A stretch of DNA of 64,000 nucleotides from Otatea glauca (taxonomy: Eukaryota; Streptophyta; Magnoliopsida; Poales; Poaceae). The notes under the pieces were generated by a model. That model was not told the origin of the DNA, did not search any database, and worked only from the letters and a program-made list of their open reading frames with translations. This document shows positions 48,001 to 57,795 of this stretch, piece by piece. Positions within the stretch are counted from its first letter, which is position 1. The number at the start of each line of letters is the position of its first letter. The position numbers and the translations under genes are program-made. Location of the stretch: the NCBI GenBank assembly GCA_036346275.1, contig CM070711.1, positions 52,577,435 through 52,641,434 of the forward strand, written 5' to 3'.

Positions 48001-50880
48001 ACCAGCCCGAAGGTGTTGCCCTTGATCTCCTCCACGTACCGCAATCGCCAGCATCGCCTCCGCGAGTGCGGCGTCGACAGCCTCCGCCTCCTCCCGTTCC
48101 GCGCGAAGGTACGCTTCCATCTTCGGCAGGCCGATCGCGCGGCGCAAGCCCCTGGTGTAGTCGGCGCCGGGCGGGTCGAACGCCACAGCGGGCAAGCGAG
48201 ATGTCATCTGGAAAGTTGGACCAATAATGGCTTCCCTAATTGTTATCCAAATATGAATGCTAGCATATAGCACCATTTGTGCGTCCTGATTGAGGCTAAT
48301 TATTATCGTAATATACATTACTTCCCATAGTGTATTTAGAAATAAGTCCTAAAATGAACTTATTCCTTATATTTATCACACGATAATTGCATTTCATACA
48401 CACATTCCTTATATAATATTTTTCGCTAAATAATATTATGGCGGCGGTACGTGAGCGCCTTGTATAGGATGTGGTGCACATGCATGAATGGAAGAAAATT
48501 AAGCGCGCGATTCATGGTACTGACTGGTATGGTAAATACTGAATCGAAATTAAATGGGTTTAGATTTGCAACATAAATTCCATATATATAGTTCAATTGA
48601 AATATATATGTGCGGGCTCTCCTGTTGTGGGCCACATGAATGAATGAGTAAGACATATTAAACAACAACCATCGGATGTGGGTGAGTAAAACTGAGGAAA
48701 GATCTGAGACGTTCATTTTGATGAATGAAAGTTTCTGATGACGTTTTGCTAGGTGCACGAATATTGGACCATCTCTAATGAGGAGCATTATTTAGGGTGG
48801 ACGTAGAAAAAATTGTTTAGGTGCATTATAAAGAAGTATAAATGACTGCACGACACTTCTCTTGTGTTGCCCTGCTGTGCTGTCACCAGGAAACAGCCTT
48901 CCTTGCTAGTGCAACTTGTCCTCTTGGCTGTTGTACACAGCACCACCGTATAGGACTTCTGCGGCTCTGCTTGCTCTTTTCTTTGCGTCACGCGTGACGA
49001 ACGAAGTCCCTTTTGCTTGAGCCGCGCGGCCGCTTCACGTTGTGCCTTTTTTTCTTGCGCGTCTCGTCCTTCTCTGCAGCCGAGCCTGAGACGTCTCCTG
49101 CAGCCGCTCGCTGCTAGCGCTCCTCTGGTTTCAGTACGCGAGATGTCGCTTCCGATCCGCACGGCACTCGCCTTCTCGTCCTCGTGCCCTCCTCGTGCTG
49201 TCCGCGTCGTGGCTTTTTCTAGTCCTTACTCGCGAGTCGCGATATGCCACACGGAGCCCGCGTTGCTTTTCGTGCCGCGCGACCAGTGCCTTCTTCTCAA
49301 TCGGATCGGAACTCTCTTCTGTGATACACTTGTGGTAACAAAACGTTAAAATCTATGAGATAATTTTCTCTTTATTATTTCTCGCTTTGTTCGTTTACAA
49401 AGCTTAGATCTACTTTTGAATTTATACCAAAAACTACAACCCTTACCAACGGAAAAGGATTCTACTTTTTTATCCTAATCCAACTCCTTGTCAAAAACTC
49501 CTAACTGATTACAAGATTACCATCTAACATTTGCAGCTCATGCTGCCGGCGTTTTCTACGAGCTGCGAAGAGCTGGTCAGCAGATGGACGGAATCCCTCG
49601 GCTCCGATGGTTCGTGCGAGTTGGATGTGTGGCCGGAGCTCCAGAACTTTACCGGAGATGTCATATCTCGCACCGCGTTCAGCAGCAGCTACCTTGAAGG
49701 TAGAAGGATTTTCCAGCTGCAGGCCGAGCAAGCTGAGCGCCTCATGACAAGCATTCAGAAGATTGTCATTCCGGGTTACATGTTAGTTAGTACTAAACTT
49801 CACTAGCACTTATTTATTACTGCTACACCGAGATGATCTTAACTGCTCAACTATCACGCGATCGAACAATGCCTTCTTATTTATTACTCCTAGTTCATCT
49901 GTACTGACAATATAACGGGATTCGGCAATTTCAGATCCTTGCCTACCAGAAACAACCGAAGGATGCATCAAATTAAGAGAGAGATCGAATCAATTCTACG
50001 AGGACTAATTAGGAAAAGAATGCAATCTATGAAGGAAGGCGAGAGCACGAAAGATGACTTACTAGGCTTATTGTTAGAGTCGAACATGAGACACACAGAT
50101 GAGAATGGCCAATCTAGCCTAGGAATGACGACTGAAGAGGTCATAGAGGAGTGCAAGTTGTTCTATTTTGCAGGAATGGAGACGACATCAGTACTGCTAA
50201 CATGGACAATGGTCGTACTAAGCATGCACCCGGAGTGGCAGGACCGTGCAAGGAAGGAGGTCTTAGGCCTATTTGGGAAAAACAAACCTGAATACGAAGG
50301 CCTGAGTCGCCTCAAAACGGCGAGTACTTGTTCAAATTACTTAATTCATTTCATTCTTTAATGAGGTTTCAACGGCAATAATGCAGCTAGCTAGACTCAA
50401 ATCCCGTTACTTGATTCATTTAATTTCATTCATGCTCTGCCTTTGCATTTGCAGGTGACCATGATCCTTCACGAAGTTCTCCGGTTGTACCCGCCGGCCA
50501 TCGGGTTCAGCCGAAAATCCTACAAGCAGATAGAGATCGGAGGCGTCACGTACCCCGCCGGCGTGATCGTCGAGATGCCCGTGCTGCTCATCCACCACGA
50601 CCCCGACATATGGGGAAGCGACGTGCACGAGTTCAACCCAGAGAGGTTCGCCGAGGGGGTCTCCAAGGCGTCCAAGGATCCGGGTGCATTTCTCCCGTTC
50701 GGCTGGGGGCCACGGATCTGCATCGGTCAGAACTTCGCACTGCTTGAGGCCAAGATGGCGCTGTGCATGATCCTTCAGCGCTTCCAATTCGACCTCGCGC
50801 AGTCGTATTCTCATGCGCCGCATACGGTGGTAATGATGCATCCGATGCATGGTGCGCAGATTAGGCTCAGAGCTATCTGA
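39057..50880 (+). CDS. CYP72A cytochrome P450, gene B (intact reading frame, giant intron 1)
   Basis: Exons 39057-39587, 49537-49781, 49935-50319 and 50455-50880 sum to 1587 nt and give 528 aa without internal stop, a normal CYP72A length. The ATG at 39057 is followed by a hydrophobic anchor (about residues 13-32) and a WWRPRR hinge. Landmarks are AGMETT (338-343, oxygen activation), EVLR (394-397, ExxR), PERF (449-452) and the haem motif FGWGPRICIG (469-478) with ligand Cys476. The product would be an ER-anchored, NADPH-P450-reductase-dependent monooxygenase; substrate unknown. Intron 1 is about 9.95 kb of nested transposons, against 115 bp in gene A. Intron 2 is GT-AG. Intron 3 starts GCGAGT, a GC-AG intron, where gene A has GTAAGT. 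Whether exon 1 is still spliced to exon 2 decides if the gene works. Paralogues lie at 10559 and 17942. Confidence 0.88.
39668..39857 (-). repeat. 3' LTR of the intronic copia element
   Basis: On the minus strand it starts TGTTAGATGTAATCTTGTAA and contains GGATATAAATTC (TATA-like) and an AATAAAAAG polyadenylation-like word. It aligns with 49331-49529, with many differences. Its outer end (near 39668) is unclear because the matching intron sequence and any target duplication have been lost. Confidence 0.7.
40017..41555 (-). pseudogene. copia gag-protease and GAG-pre-integrase remnant
   Basis: From right to left: gag with NEFENLHMGETQSVDEFAGKL (split below 20 here: NLHMGETQSVDEFAGKL, about 41290), then ASVDDEPALLLSL (about 40780), a protease-like YLDNGANNHTT (about 40660), and GAG-pre-integrase motifs GKGTMLVQCKND, YYIPSLCNNILSLGQL and SPNRLYKLSL (40550-40310). 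After that the sequence is low-complexity, Lys/Glu/Arg-rich. The start of gag lies at 46873-47029, across the solo LTR. Several stops; non-functional. Confidence 0.8.
41556..46872 (-). mobile_element. Very long solo LTR (5.3 kb) nested in the copia gag
   Basis: On the minus strand it starts TGTAACACCCTAAAAAATAC and ends GAGGGTCGTTACA. The flanks are CTGGG (41551-41555) and CTTGG (46873-46877), four of five identical. Copia gag reads up to both edges. The block TCTGCAGAGTGTAAA (42276-42262 minus) and TACTCACCC near the 3' end are shared with the solo LTR at 6209-9301. It also has a GC-rich zone (45120-46080) at a matching place. About 1.7 kb more AT-rich middle sequence (43100-45100) than in the shorter copy may be a further insertion or expansion. 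No coding sequence recognised. Confidence 0.75.
46873..47029 (-). pseudogene. N-terminal piece of copia gag, between solo LTR and Helitron
   Basis: This short segment joins, across the solo LTR, to the gag remnant ending at 41555. On its right it ends at the Helitron-like terminus CTAG (47030). It has no independent function. Confidence 0.55.
47077..47703 (-). pseudogene. Adenylate isopentenyltransferase (IPT), 3'-truncated copy
   Basis: The ATG at 47703 (an upstream in-frame ATG lies at 47790) starts a frame with the IPT P-loop GATATGKSKLAIALA, then INSGKIQVYADLPMITNKVT, HHLLGCVP and FRREA-like (DDFFREAACAVE) segments, GGSNRYVEALVEG and DPPGANYTRGLRRAIDLPEM. Plant IPTs transfer the isopentenyl group of DMAPP to ATP/ADP, the first step of cytokinin synthesis, mostly in plastids. 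This copy lacks about the last quarter of the protein. It also has Gly where the family has the catalytic Asp of the NSDKIQ motif. No plastid transit peptide is obvious. It is not expected to be active. Confidence 0.85.
47745..48577 (-). repeat. Direct duplication of the IPT 5' flank (about 140 bp)
   Basis: 47745-47885 and 48438-48577 are nearly identical (shared words GTACGTGAGCGCCTTGTATA and GGTACTGACTGGTATGGTAA). Each is the upstream flank, on the minus strand, of one IPT piece. This shows that the two pieces are remnants of a tandem duplication. Confidence 0.85.
47880..48190 (-). pseudogene. Adenylate isopentenyltransferase (IPT), C-terminal fragment
   Basis: From right to left: DPPGADYTRGLRRAIGLPKM (overlapping the end of the other IPT copy), EAYLRAEREEAEAVDAAL, then after a frameshift RYVEEIKGNTFGLVVAQVEK and EGWDVQRVDCTKVLM, the usual IPT C-terminus. 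The N-terminal half is missing and replaced by 48191-48437, which was not recognised. Together the two copies cover a whole IPT, but in the wrong order. Confidence 0.82.
48841..49330 (-). other. Leader of the intronic copia element
   Basis: GC-rich sequence between the 5' LTR and the Helitron-like insertion. On the minus strand the first bases after the LTR (GTGTATCACAGAAG) only weakly resemble the copia primer-binding site TGGTATCAGAGC. The 124-aa minus-strand ORF here was not recognised. Confidence 0.4.
49331..49529 (-). repeat. 5' LTR of the intronic copia element, abutting exon 2 of gene B
   Basis: On the minus strand it starts TGTTAGATGGTAATCTTG at 49529 and contains GGTATAAATTC and AATAAAGAG. 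On the plus strand it ends CATCTAACA, followed by TTTGCAG and exon 2. Only seven bases of original intron remain at this side. Confidence 0.72.
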
Positions 50881-52370
50881 TAGTTTTAAGTTTTAGTCAT
50901 GTATGGTTTAGCAGAACACAATAGGAATCCATTTTCTAACTGACTTTCGTCCTTTGGTGGTGGTTGTGACTCGCGAGATTAGTACGGGTACGAACAAAAA
51001 AATATAACTGAAATGTTTCAGTTGCTACTTTTGTACGCTTATGCACATATAGTTGCATGCTATGTTGCCTCTTAGGAAACTATACCTATAAAATTTGTTG
51101 CTACTTTTGTAGAGTTCACTATGGCAAAAACTCCCTCCAATCGAAATAAATTAGTTAGGAAAAGCTTTGTTAAACGGGCACCTTGGATTTTTGTTCAACG
51201 CCTATGTATAGGTTGATTTTCACTCAAAAAGTGTCATTTTTAGATAATATAATTATTAACTGCACTTATGATTGTTCCCTTAATTTGTGTGTTATATATA
51301 TCATAAGATTTTTTTGAGACGAATATAAATCTTTAGATGATTAGGCCGGTTATTCCCACCCAAAGAATCCAGCTATGGGCTTCATGTTTTCCGAAGAGGC
51401 CGGCGTAACAAAGGACCATCAGTACAGTTTTGTTTTTCTTTTGAGGCCCTACGAATAGACGCACGGTACGGCCGCAAACCAGGCAGCAATAGAATTTTTT
51501 AAAAAATAATACATTCTTTAAAACAAATTTGCAAAAATAATATGTGAAACCCAAATTTAACAACAATACCTATGGCGACAGGACTCTGTCGCCAAGTGAA
51601 ATGGCGACAAAGACCTATTGCCAAGGGGACTGGTTCTGTCGCCATTTGAAATGGTGATAGGTATTGTTGTCAATTTCTTTTGCTGCAAATTATTTGTGCT
51701 GAGAATTGTCGATATATTATTTATGAAAATTTTGTTGTTGTACCATTTAAAATAGAGAGATGTTGTTTGTTTTTTGAAATAGTAATTTGTAAGAAAATAT
51801 TGACAGGACGTAGGATTTCTTTGCATAGATGGACATCGCGATTTTCTTGTCCGACACCGGAATAAAAATAAGGAAATAATCATGGGGTGAGTAATTATTT
51901 AGAATGCAATAGATGGAGGCGGACACAACCAAGGTTCCAAAAAAGATTGAAAAAAACCGGAGCGGTTTTCATCGATTGACGGTGGAATTATCGTAGTGTA
52001 ATGTCACTTCGGCGTGGTGGAGCAAGTACAAAATAAGAATGAAAAGATAGACAACATCGGTAATAGGCTAAAAAATAACAAACAAACAGTAACAAAGAAA
52101 AAGTACAGTAATAAGAAACAAACAGAAGTAACGAGTGTGCGAATGTAGTCGTCCACACAAAAGTACAGTAATAAAGCAAAAACAAACACTAGCCGCAGTT
52201 CTTCCGCAGTGCAACACCCCGTGTGGTGCCAGGCCTATGATGGCGCTTCACATGTCCAGATGGGTATGTGAGCTGGTCTGGTGGCACTCCCCAAGTGCTC
52301 CTAGCAGGATGTACCAGTGTTGGCAGAGTAACGAAGGTAGCCTGTGATTGCTAGCTTTGTCCGTGCGCAT
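50881..52370. other. 3' flank of gene B, AT-rich; small inverted repeat at 51557-51675
   Basis: AATAAA at about 51144 could serve gene B. At 51557-51675 ACAATACCTATGGCGACA and its imperfect complement (GGTGATAGGTATTGTTG) enclose repeated TGTCGCCA words, suggesting a decayed hairpin element. ORFs at 51333-52189 follow AT-rich sequence and were not recognised. Confidence 0.4.
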
Positions 52371-52377
52371 CAGAAAG

Positions 52378-54695
52378 CTACGAGGAACCAAGTACAACGG
52401 CCCGCGACTGATGGGGGATGTCGGCGAACGGCTCATCCACTAGGGTATCGTTGTCGTTGTTTGGGTCACCAAAGTGGGTCGTGGTATCATTGTATGGTGC
52501 ATCGTCTGATGCTGAAGAACTTTTTATATTAGTACATAATAGAATGTAGAGAATGTAAAGATGAGGTGATATCGCGAAGGTGTACCTGGAAACATGTGGG
52601 CATACGGTGCCGAACGTTGCCAATTGGAGCCCCTGAGCATGTCGGGAGGAGGGGCGCTCTACGCGTGTGATGTGCAGCGTATGTCGACCACGTATAGCGA
52701 AGGAACGGCCGTGGATCTGTAGCATGTCGTTCTCCATAGGCCTCCTGCAGGACGTAAGGTCGACGATGCGCATTGTCTTCTTGTGAAGACGCTGCAATGC
52801 CCCACTAACATGTCCCCAAACCAACTTAGGACCTAAGTGAGGTGAGCTCATCGTAAGCCTCCCTAGCAAGGTCACTCTGCGTATGCAGTGAAATGCCTAT
52901 TAGCTGTAAGAATTGAATGAACGGTATATTATATGACATGTGAACAGAAGTACTAACCGAGCGATGAAAAGTTGAGTTCAGCTGTGTGGGGTAGGTGTTT
53001 GCCGTAGAGGGAATATGCCTCGGAGGATCATCAATGACATGCAAGATTCGAACGCGTGTGATTGGGTAGTACCACCAGATGTAGTCATCGTACATTGCAT
53101 GGTCGTAAGGGGCAGCTCCTCATGTACATCCGCCAACGCATGCGCCCACTGCTACACATGAGGCAGCATGTGTGCTGCCCAGCCCCCACGTCCAATGACA
53201 CCCTTCCATGTATGCCTGCAAAAAAACATTCGCAACATGACCTCATTAGTAAGGACATACAACATGTGCTGCAATTGAAAGTGAAGTAAAGGAGAACTCA
53301 AGTGTGCATGGTCAGTGGTACGATGTCAACAGTGGGGACCGAAAAAGCCTATCGGAGACCGAATTGCCGCATCACACGATGTACGCATAGGTCTCGATGA
53401 AGACGTCATACATAGATGACGACGGGTGAACCAGAAGGCAGCATCATGAGTGCACTGCACTGAGAACCCGTGAGGTGCTAGTGCAGTGACAACCTCCAAA
53501 ATGTGTGGCCTCTAGATCACACAATCATCCGTCAACTGGTCGAACATCGTGATATTATGATGCGTGCTACGTAACTAGGGTGAAAGTCAGCTACAAAAAT
53601 AGCGAACCAGGTAAACATTAGTACAGAATATGGCAAACTATTGTACAATTGACGACAAAGGTGATAGTACTAACTCGTCGACGACACCACAAATCCCCAT
53701 GGCAGGATGGCCCACATCTTCCCAAGGGCCCTATAGAGGTCTGACTCGTAAGATGCTAATTCGATCTATGGCCGTTCGATCTAAAAGCGCTCGAACTACC
53801 AAAGCTGAAGAAGTAGAGGGCATCTGGCAAGAGTGGAGTTGTCTGCCACGCGATGACACTCGTCCCAAAGGGCAGGATACATGCCAGCCAGTACAACCGG
53901 AGCCACAGCTAGCTGCAGGATCTCCTCCAGGTCCGCATCTGCTATCGTCCTCGCGTACTGGATCATGTGTTTATCCACACTATCCCCATGGGATGAGCAG
54001 AACATGACCCATTCGAAGAATCAAAGTAGGTACGCTTCAAAGTTAAGAAGCATGATGTAGCCCCCTGCTTCGTTCGCCATCCTCTCCAGCTGCAAAATAT
54101 AATGGTCAGTTCGATAACGGAAATGCAAAACCAAAAAGCACTTCGTCGAACCTACCGAGCTGCTAGTACACCACTCCGAGTCGACATCCTGAGGTACAAT
54201 CGTGTCCCTAATGCACGGAAGGGTTAGTAGGTAACTGACGTCCTCAAATGTTGGGGCCATTTTCCTACACAGGAGGTGAAACTTGTGTGTATCTGGTCGC
54301 CAACAATCGACGAAAGCCGTCAGGAAGCACTTGTCATACGGAAAGCTCCTAGAGGCACCATGCCTATCATGCGTGTCAGTGCCTATCGCCTCCACCATCT
54401 CTGCTAAAGGAAGCAGCCTTGCCGCTCTCAACCTACACACAGACATTGCCAGTACGCTCGTACGATATGTACACTGCATCCTAATGCAACTATGAAATGA
54501 ATGCACTCACCTTGGAATCCATCGCGCGTCGATTCACCATGCCCTCATCGGGATACGCAAGCGGAGGGAGTCAAGTTCGATCGGTGGCTCATCCTCCATT
54601 AGTGCCAACATGGATAAGCAGCTGTGGTGCGTCACATCTGTTGCCAGGTCAAGTAGCTCGTGCTGCGGCTGCGCACATGCCTCGTCACCCGCCAT
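52378..54695 (-). pseudogene. Plant mobile domain (PMD, aminotransferase-like) gene, decayed
   Basis: The minus strand opens with an ATG at 54695 (MAGDEACAQPQ). Then come PMD motifs: LRAARLLPLAEMVEA, CWRPDTHKFHLLC and MAPTFEDVSYLLTLP (54440-54230); FCSSHGDSVDKHM and AGMYPALWDE (54005-53830); and MFDQLTDDCVIWRP (about 53550). The C-terminal part continues to about 52378. Stops and frame changes separate the pieces; some may be introns. PMD proteins occur in transposons and in domesticated MAIN-type plant genes; this copy is more likely transposon-derived. Confidence 0.7.
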
Positions 54696-54739
54696 ACCTA
54701 TAATTCAAACGTTCACCGTCAGTACAACAAATTGATGAG

Positions 54740-55401
54740 TTCATAGATACAAACAGAGACATACAAATTGTACATACAAAATGAAAAATATGTAACTACT
54801 AATGACATACAAACTAAGTTCATAAATACAAACGGACACATAAAAAATTGGACATTCATGACAAACATGTAATGACCCAAGAATTATATTCTTTGTTGAA
54901 GAATGTTTATAACAATAAATTATGTATTTGTGAGTTTTTATGCATATTTAGTTACTTATTTCCAATATTTTCCTACTAAGGACAGTAGTGTTTGAATTTT
55001 TGAGAAAATTTGAAAGCTGATAAAATCTTGAAAATTATTTTCTTTATATGTGAGATTGTGTCACGAACTTCCTCAGAAAATCCATATCCGTTTTTGATCA
55101 GATACTGTCCGACAAATATCCCATCCGACATACTTTCCGCAATTTTTCATGTCCCAATCCGATCACACATACTTTCCGTAATTTTTCATATCCAATCTGA
55201 TCCATCCTAAGCCATAAAAATAGTACTACATATCTACAAATACCTACAAGTGTACACAACTATTGGTACTGTACACAACTAATTACTTACAATTCTAATT
55301 AATCTGGTCACTAGGTCATGCATCTACACAACTATTGCTACTGTACACAGCTAATTACTTACAAATCTAATTAATCGGGTTGCTAAAGCATGTTTCGAAA
55401 C
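54740..55401. repeat. AT-rich segment with short direct repeats
   Basis: Around 55225-55380 a unit of about 85 bp with TACACAACTATTG and CTAATTACTTACAA occurs twice. At 55130-55200 CATACTTTCCG-AATTTTTCAT occurs twice. No gene is seen. Confidence 0.5.
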
Positions 55402-55406
55402 GTTAT

Positions 55407-56287
55407 TATCGGCGTTTCGAGCATCGACGAGTGAATTTTTAAGTCTAAGGGGTCGCGCGCTCCCTCTCCTTGAATAGTTAGACTCAGGAGTCCAAGACGT
55501 ATACTGGTTCGGGCGGAACGTCCCTACTACAGTTCGTGTGGTGATGTTGTATTGCTACAGGTGCAGATGACTGCACTGTTTTTACAAGCGGGAGCTGAGA
55601 GCTCGAAAACGTGAGAGCAAGAAAGCCTATTCGTGAAGATCGAGAGCCGGGAGTTCATCGCCTCTCCCAGAGGATCCTGCCTCCCTTTATATAGCCGGAG
55701 GGGGCAGGTTACATGGGAAGTTGGGAGAGGAAAGGGCGAGGTGATCTTATGCTAGGAGCTCTGGTCCTTCGTCTTGTCGTTTGGACAGCGTCTGCTTCCT
55801 CCCACGCCGGGTAGGTGAACTCACTGAGTAGAGCAGTTTGCCGTTTCACCGGGAAATAGCGCACCTGCCCTCTGTAAGCCTGTCAGGCGCTGACGTTGCC
55901 TCGGGAGGGAGCGCGCCCTCATATCGTGCGCGTTTGGATGATGAGACCGGAGCTTGACTTTGGCGATCTCCTTACCACCTTGGGAAGGAGCCACCTGCCC
56001 TCACACAGTCGCTTTGTGCTATCGTATCCGTAGGGCACGTGGTTAACGGCCGGCGGAGGCCCGACACTTGGCCCTTGGCGGAGATCGCCTCAGCTTGGTC
56101 GGAGATCGTGGGAGTTCGACCTGCGGGGGTCGAACGCCCTATCGGGTCGGGGACGAGCTCGGGCAGCTCGTTAGGTTGGGGTCGATCGTCCTTCGTGGCC
56201 CCGTGGGGCTTTTGGTCGGAGTCGGTCTTAGGGCGGCCCGTTCGTTACTCCGGGCCGTTGGGGTACCCATGTTACGAATACTCGTTA
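55407..56287 (-). repeat. 3' LTR of the second Tat element
   Basis: On the minus strand it starts TAACGAGTATTCG (TGACGAGTACTCG in the other copy) right after the purine tract CGGGGGTTTGGGGGCTAC (56288-56306), and ends CGAAACGCCGATA, probably a mutated CGCCGACA. It is 881 bp. The left flank is GTTAT (55402-55406). Confidence 0.8.
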
Positions 56288-56696
56288 GTAGCCCCCAAAC
56301 CCCCGAGCGAGTTCATTAGATACAGTCGGGGGTTTAGCTCGGTCGGCGAAACATGGTTGGGTGTGGCGACCAGACTTGGTCGGCCGATCCGACTGGCCTG
56401 GTCGGTTGGTTCCGGCCTGGTGTGCTTGAGCGCATCCGGCAGCTGTCGAAGGACTGGGCAGGGGTAGCTCTGCCGCCGGAAGCCTTTAATTGCTTCGTTG
56501 CGTGTGTCACGCATGATTTGGCACGTCTTGACCATACGTCTTCCCGGCCGCTTCGGAATCCGGCGAAGGACGTTTCGTCTTCCCGCGTTTGCATTTACTA
56601 GGAGTCGTTTGGTCTTCCTTCATTCGGGTATATAAGGACATCATCGCTCGCTTGAACGGTTGTCTGCAGCCTAGAATCCTCCTTTGCAACCTTTTG

Positions 56697-56930
56697 ATGG
56701 CTTCGTCGCATCCGCTGGTCTTTAGCTTCGGTGATGACAATGAGGTGAAGGAGGAAGATCCCTGGCTCGAGTAATGGGCAGACTACGATCGGGTGATGGC
56801 CGAACTCGCGGAGGAGGAGGCCGTGGCCCGCGATACCGCCGCCGTAGACGCGCTGCTCGAGATCATTCCACGGCTATCCAAGGCGAGGAGCGCCCTCATC
56901 GAAGCAGTAGGGCGCGCGCGCCGGGCGTAG
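56697..56930 (+). pseudogene. Small antisense ORF of the second Tat element
   Basis: The frame from ATG 56697 to TAG 56928 would be 77 aa but has TAA at 56772. Downstream of that stop, MAELAEEEAVARD and VDALLEIIPRLSKARSALIE match the 64-aa ORF at 32640-32834. TATATAAGG at 56629 lies about 68 bp before the ATG. Function unknown. Confidence 0.65.
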
Positions 56931-57104
56931 ACCTTAGGTTCTTTCATAGCATTATGTAATGATCGAACCGAGGGGTCTATATATAAAAATTTCTTTTTTC
57001 TTTTTGATCGCTGCATCTGTGCGATGACTTCGTTTTAGGCGCTTTCCAAAACTACTCGAGCCCCCGAGGGTCAGTAATTAGTACGCGACCGTTTCTCTTA
57101 AGCG

Positions 57105-57795
57105 CGGGCATCCTGATGTAGACGACCAGATGCCTGTCGGGAGGTTCTGTTATCTGAGTGCTCGTTTAATGTCGTAGCTGGACGTGCCTTGGTCGGTGCG
57201 GTCGACCAGATGCCTCTCGGGAGGTTCCGGCGTCCGAGTGCTCGTTTTACGTCGTAGCTGGACGTGCCTTGGTCGGCGCGAACGACCAGATGCCTCTCGG
57301 GAGGTTCCGACGTCCGAGTGCTTGTTTTACGTCGTAGCTGGACGTGTTTTGGTCGACGCAGACAGCCAGATGCCTCTCGGGAGGTTCCGGCGTCCGAGTG
57401 CTCGTTTTACATCGTAGCTGGACGTGCCTTGGTCGGCGCGGACGACCAGATGCCTCTCGGGAGGTTCTGGCGTCCGAGTGCTCATTTTACGTCCTAGCTG
57501 GACCTGCCTTGGTCGGCGCGGACGACCAAATGCCTCTCGGGAGGTTCCAGCGTCCAAGTGCTCGTTTTACGTCGTAGCTGTACATGCCTTGGTCGGCGCG
57601 GACGACCAGATGCCTCTTGGGAGGTTCCGGCGTCCGAGTGCTTGTTTTACGTCGTAGCTGGACGTGCCTTGGTGCGCGACGACGGATGCCTCTCAGGAGG
57701 TTCTCGCGCCCGAATGCTCGTTTAACGTCGTAGCTGGACGGGCGCTCGTTTTACATCGTAGCTGGACGTGTGCTCGTTTTACGTCGTAGCTGGAC
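57105..57795. repeat. 80-bp tandem array of the second Tat element
   Basis: The word GACGTGCCTTGGTCGG or a variant begins at 57181, 57261, 57341, 57421, 57501, 57581 and 57661, exactly 80 bp apart. Each unit also holds CAGATGCCTCTCGGGAGGTT and CGAGTGCTCGTTTTACGTCG. The last units (57700-57795) are shortened. The sequence is unrelated to the array at 31990-32560 but sits in the same place in the element. Overlapping ORFs of 77 aa here only reflect the repeat. Confidence 0.95.

Larger units (their letters stand above)
47030..48840 (-). mobile_element. Helitron-like insertion carrying IPT fragments
   Basis: On the minus strand the sequence ends GCGTTAGCACAGGCACTATA-CTAG and is followed by T, as in plant Helitron 3' ends (CTAG before a host T). 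Just before it, GCCGT...AC-A-GGC can form the usual short hairpin with one bulged A. The 5' end, which should read TC after a host A, is not settled: TCTTTATAATGCAC near 48836 and TCTTTCCTCAG near 48705 are candidates. The content is not copia-like: two pieces of an isopentenyltransferase gene and duplicated flanks. Capture of host gene pieces is well known for Helitrons. Confidence 0.6.
39668..49529 (-). mobile_element. Ty1/copia retrotransposon in intron 1 of gene B, with nested insertions
   Basis: Two about 190-200-bp direct repeats bound the element; read on the minus strand they begin TGTTAGATG. The 5' LTR (49331-49529) is followed on the minus strand by a leader (48841-49330), and gag begins right of 47029. 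Gag is interrupted by a solo LTR (41556-46872), and the leader by a Helitron-like insertion (47030 to about 48840). Pol stops after the GAG-pre-integrase region; integrase, RT and RNase H are absent. Either a non-autonomous copia or an internally deleted one. Confidence 0.75.

Noticed and set aside
39668..49529. The two LTR-like copies as a duplication of P450 intron sequence
   Set aside because: They contain TATA-like and polyadenylation-like words, begin TGTTAGATG and flank minus-strand copia coding sequence, while gene A intron 1 has no such sequence.
57105..57795. Regular repeats resembling a CRISPR array
   Set aside because: The units are contiguous 80-bp tandem repeats without unique spacers, inside a plant retrotransposon.
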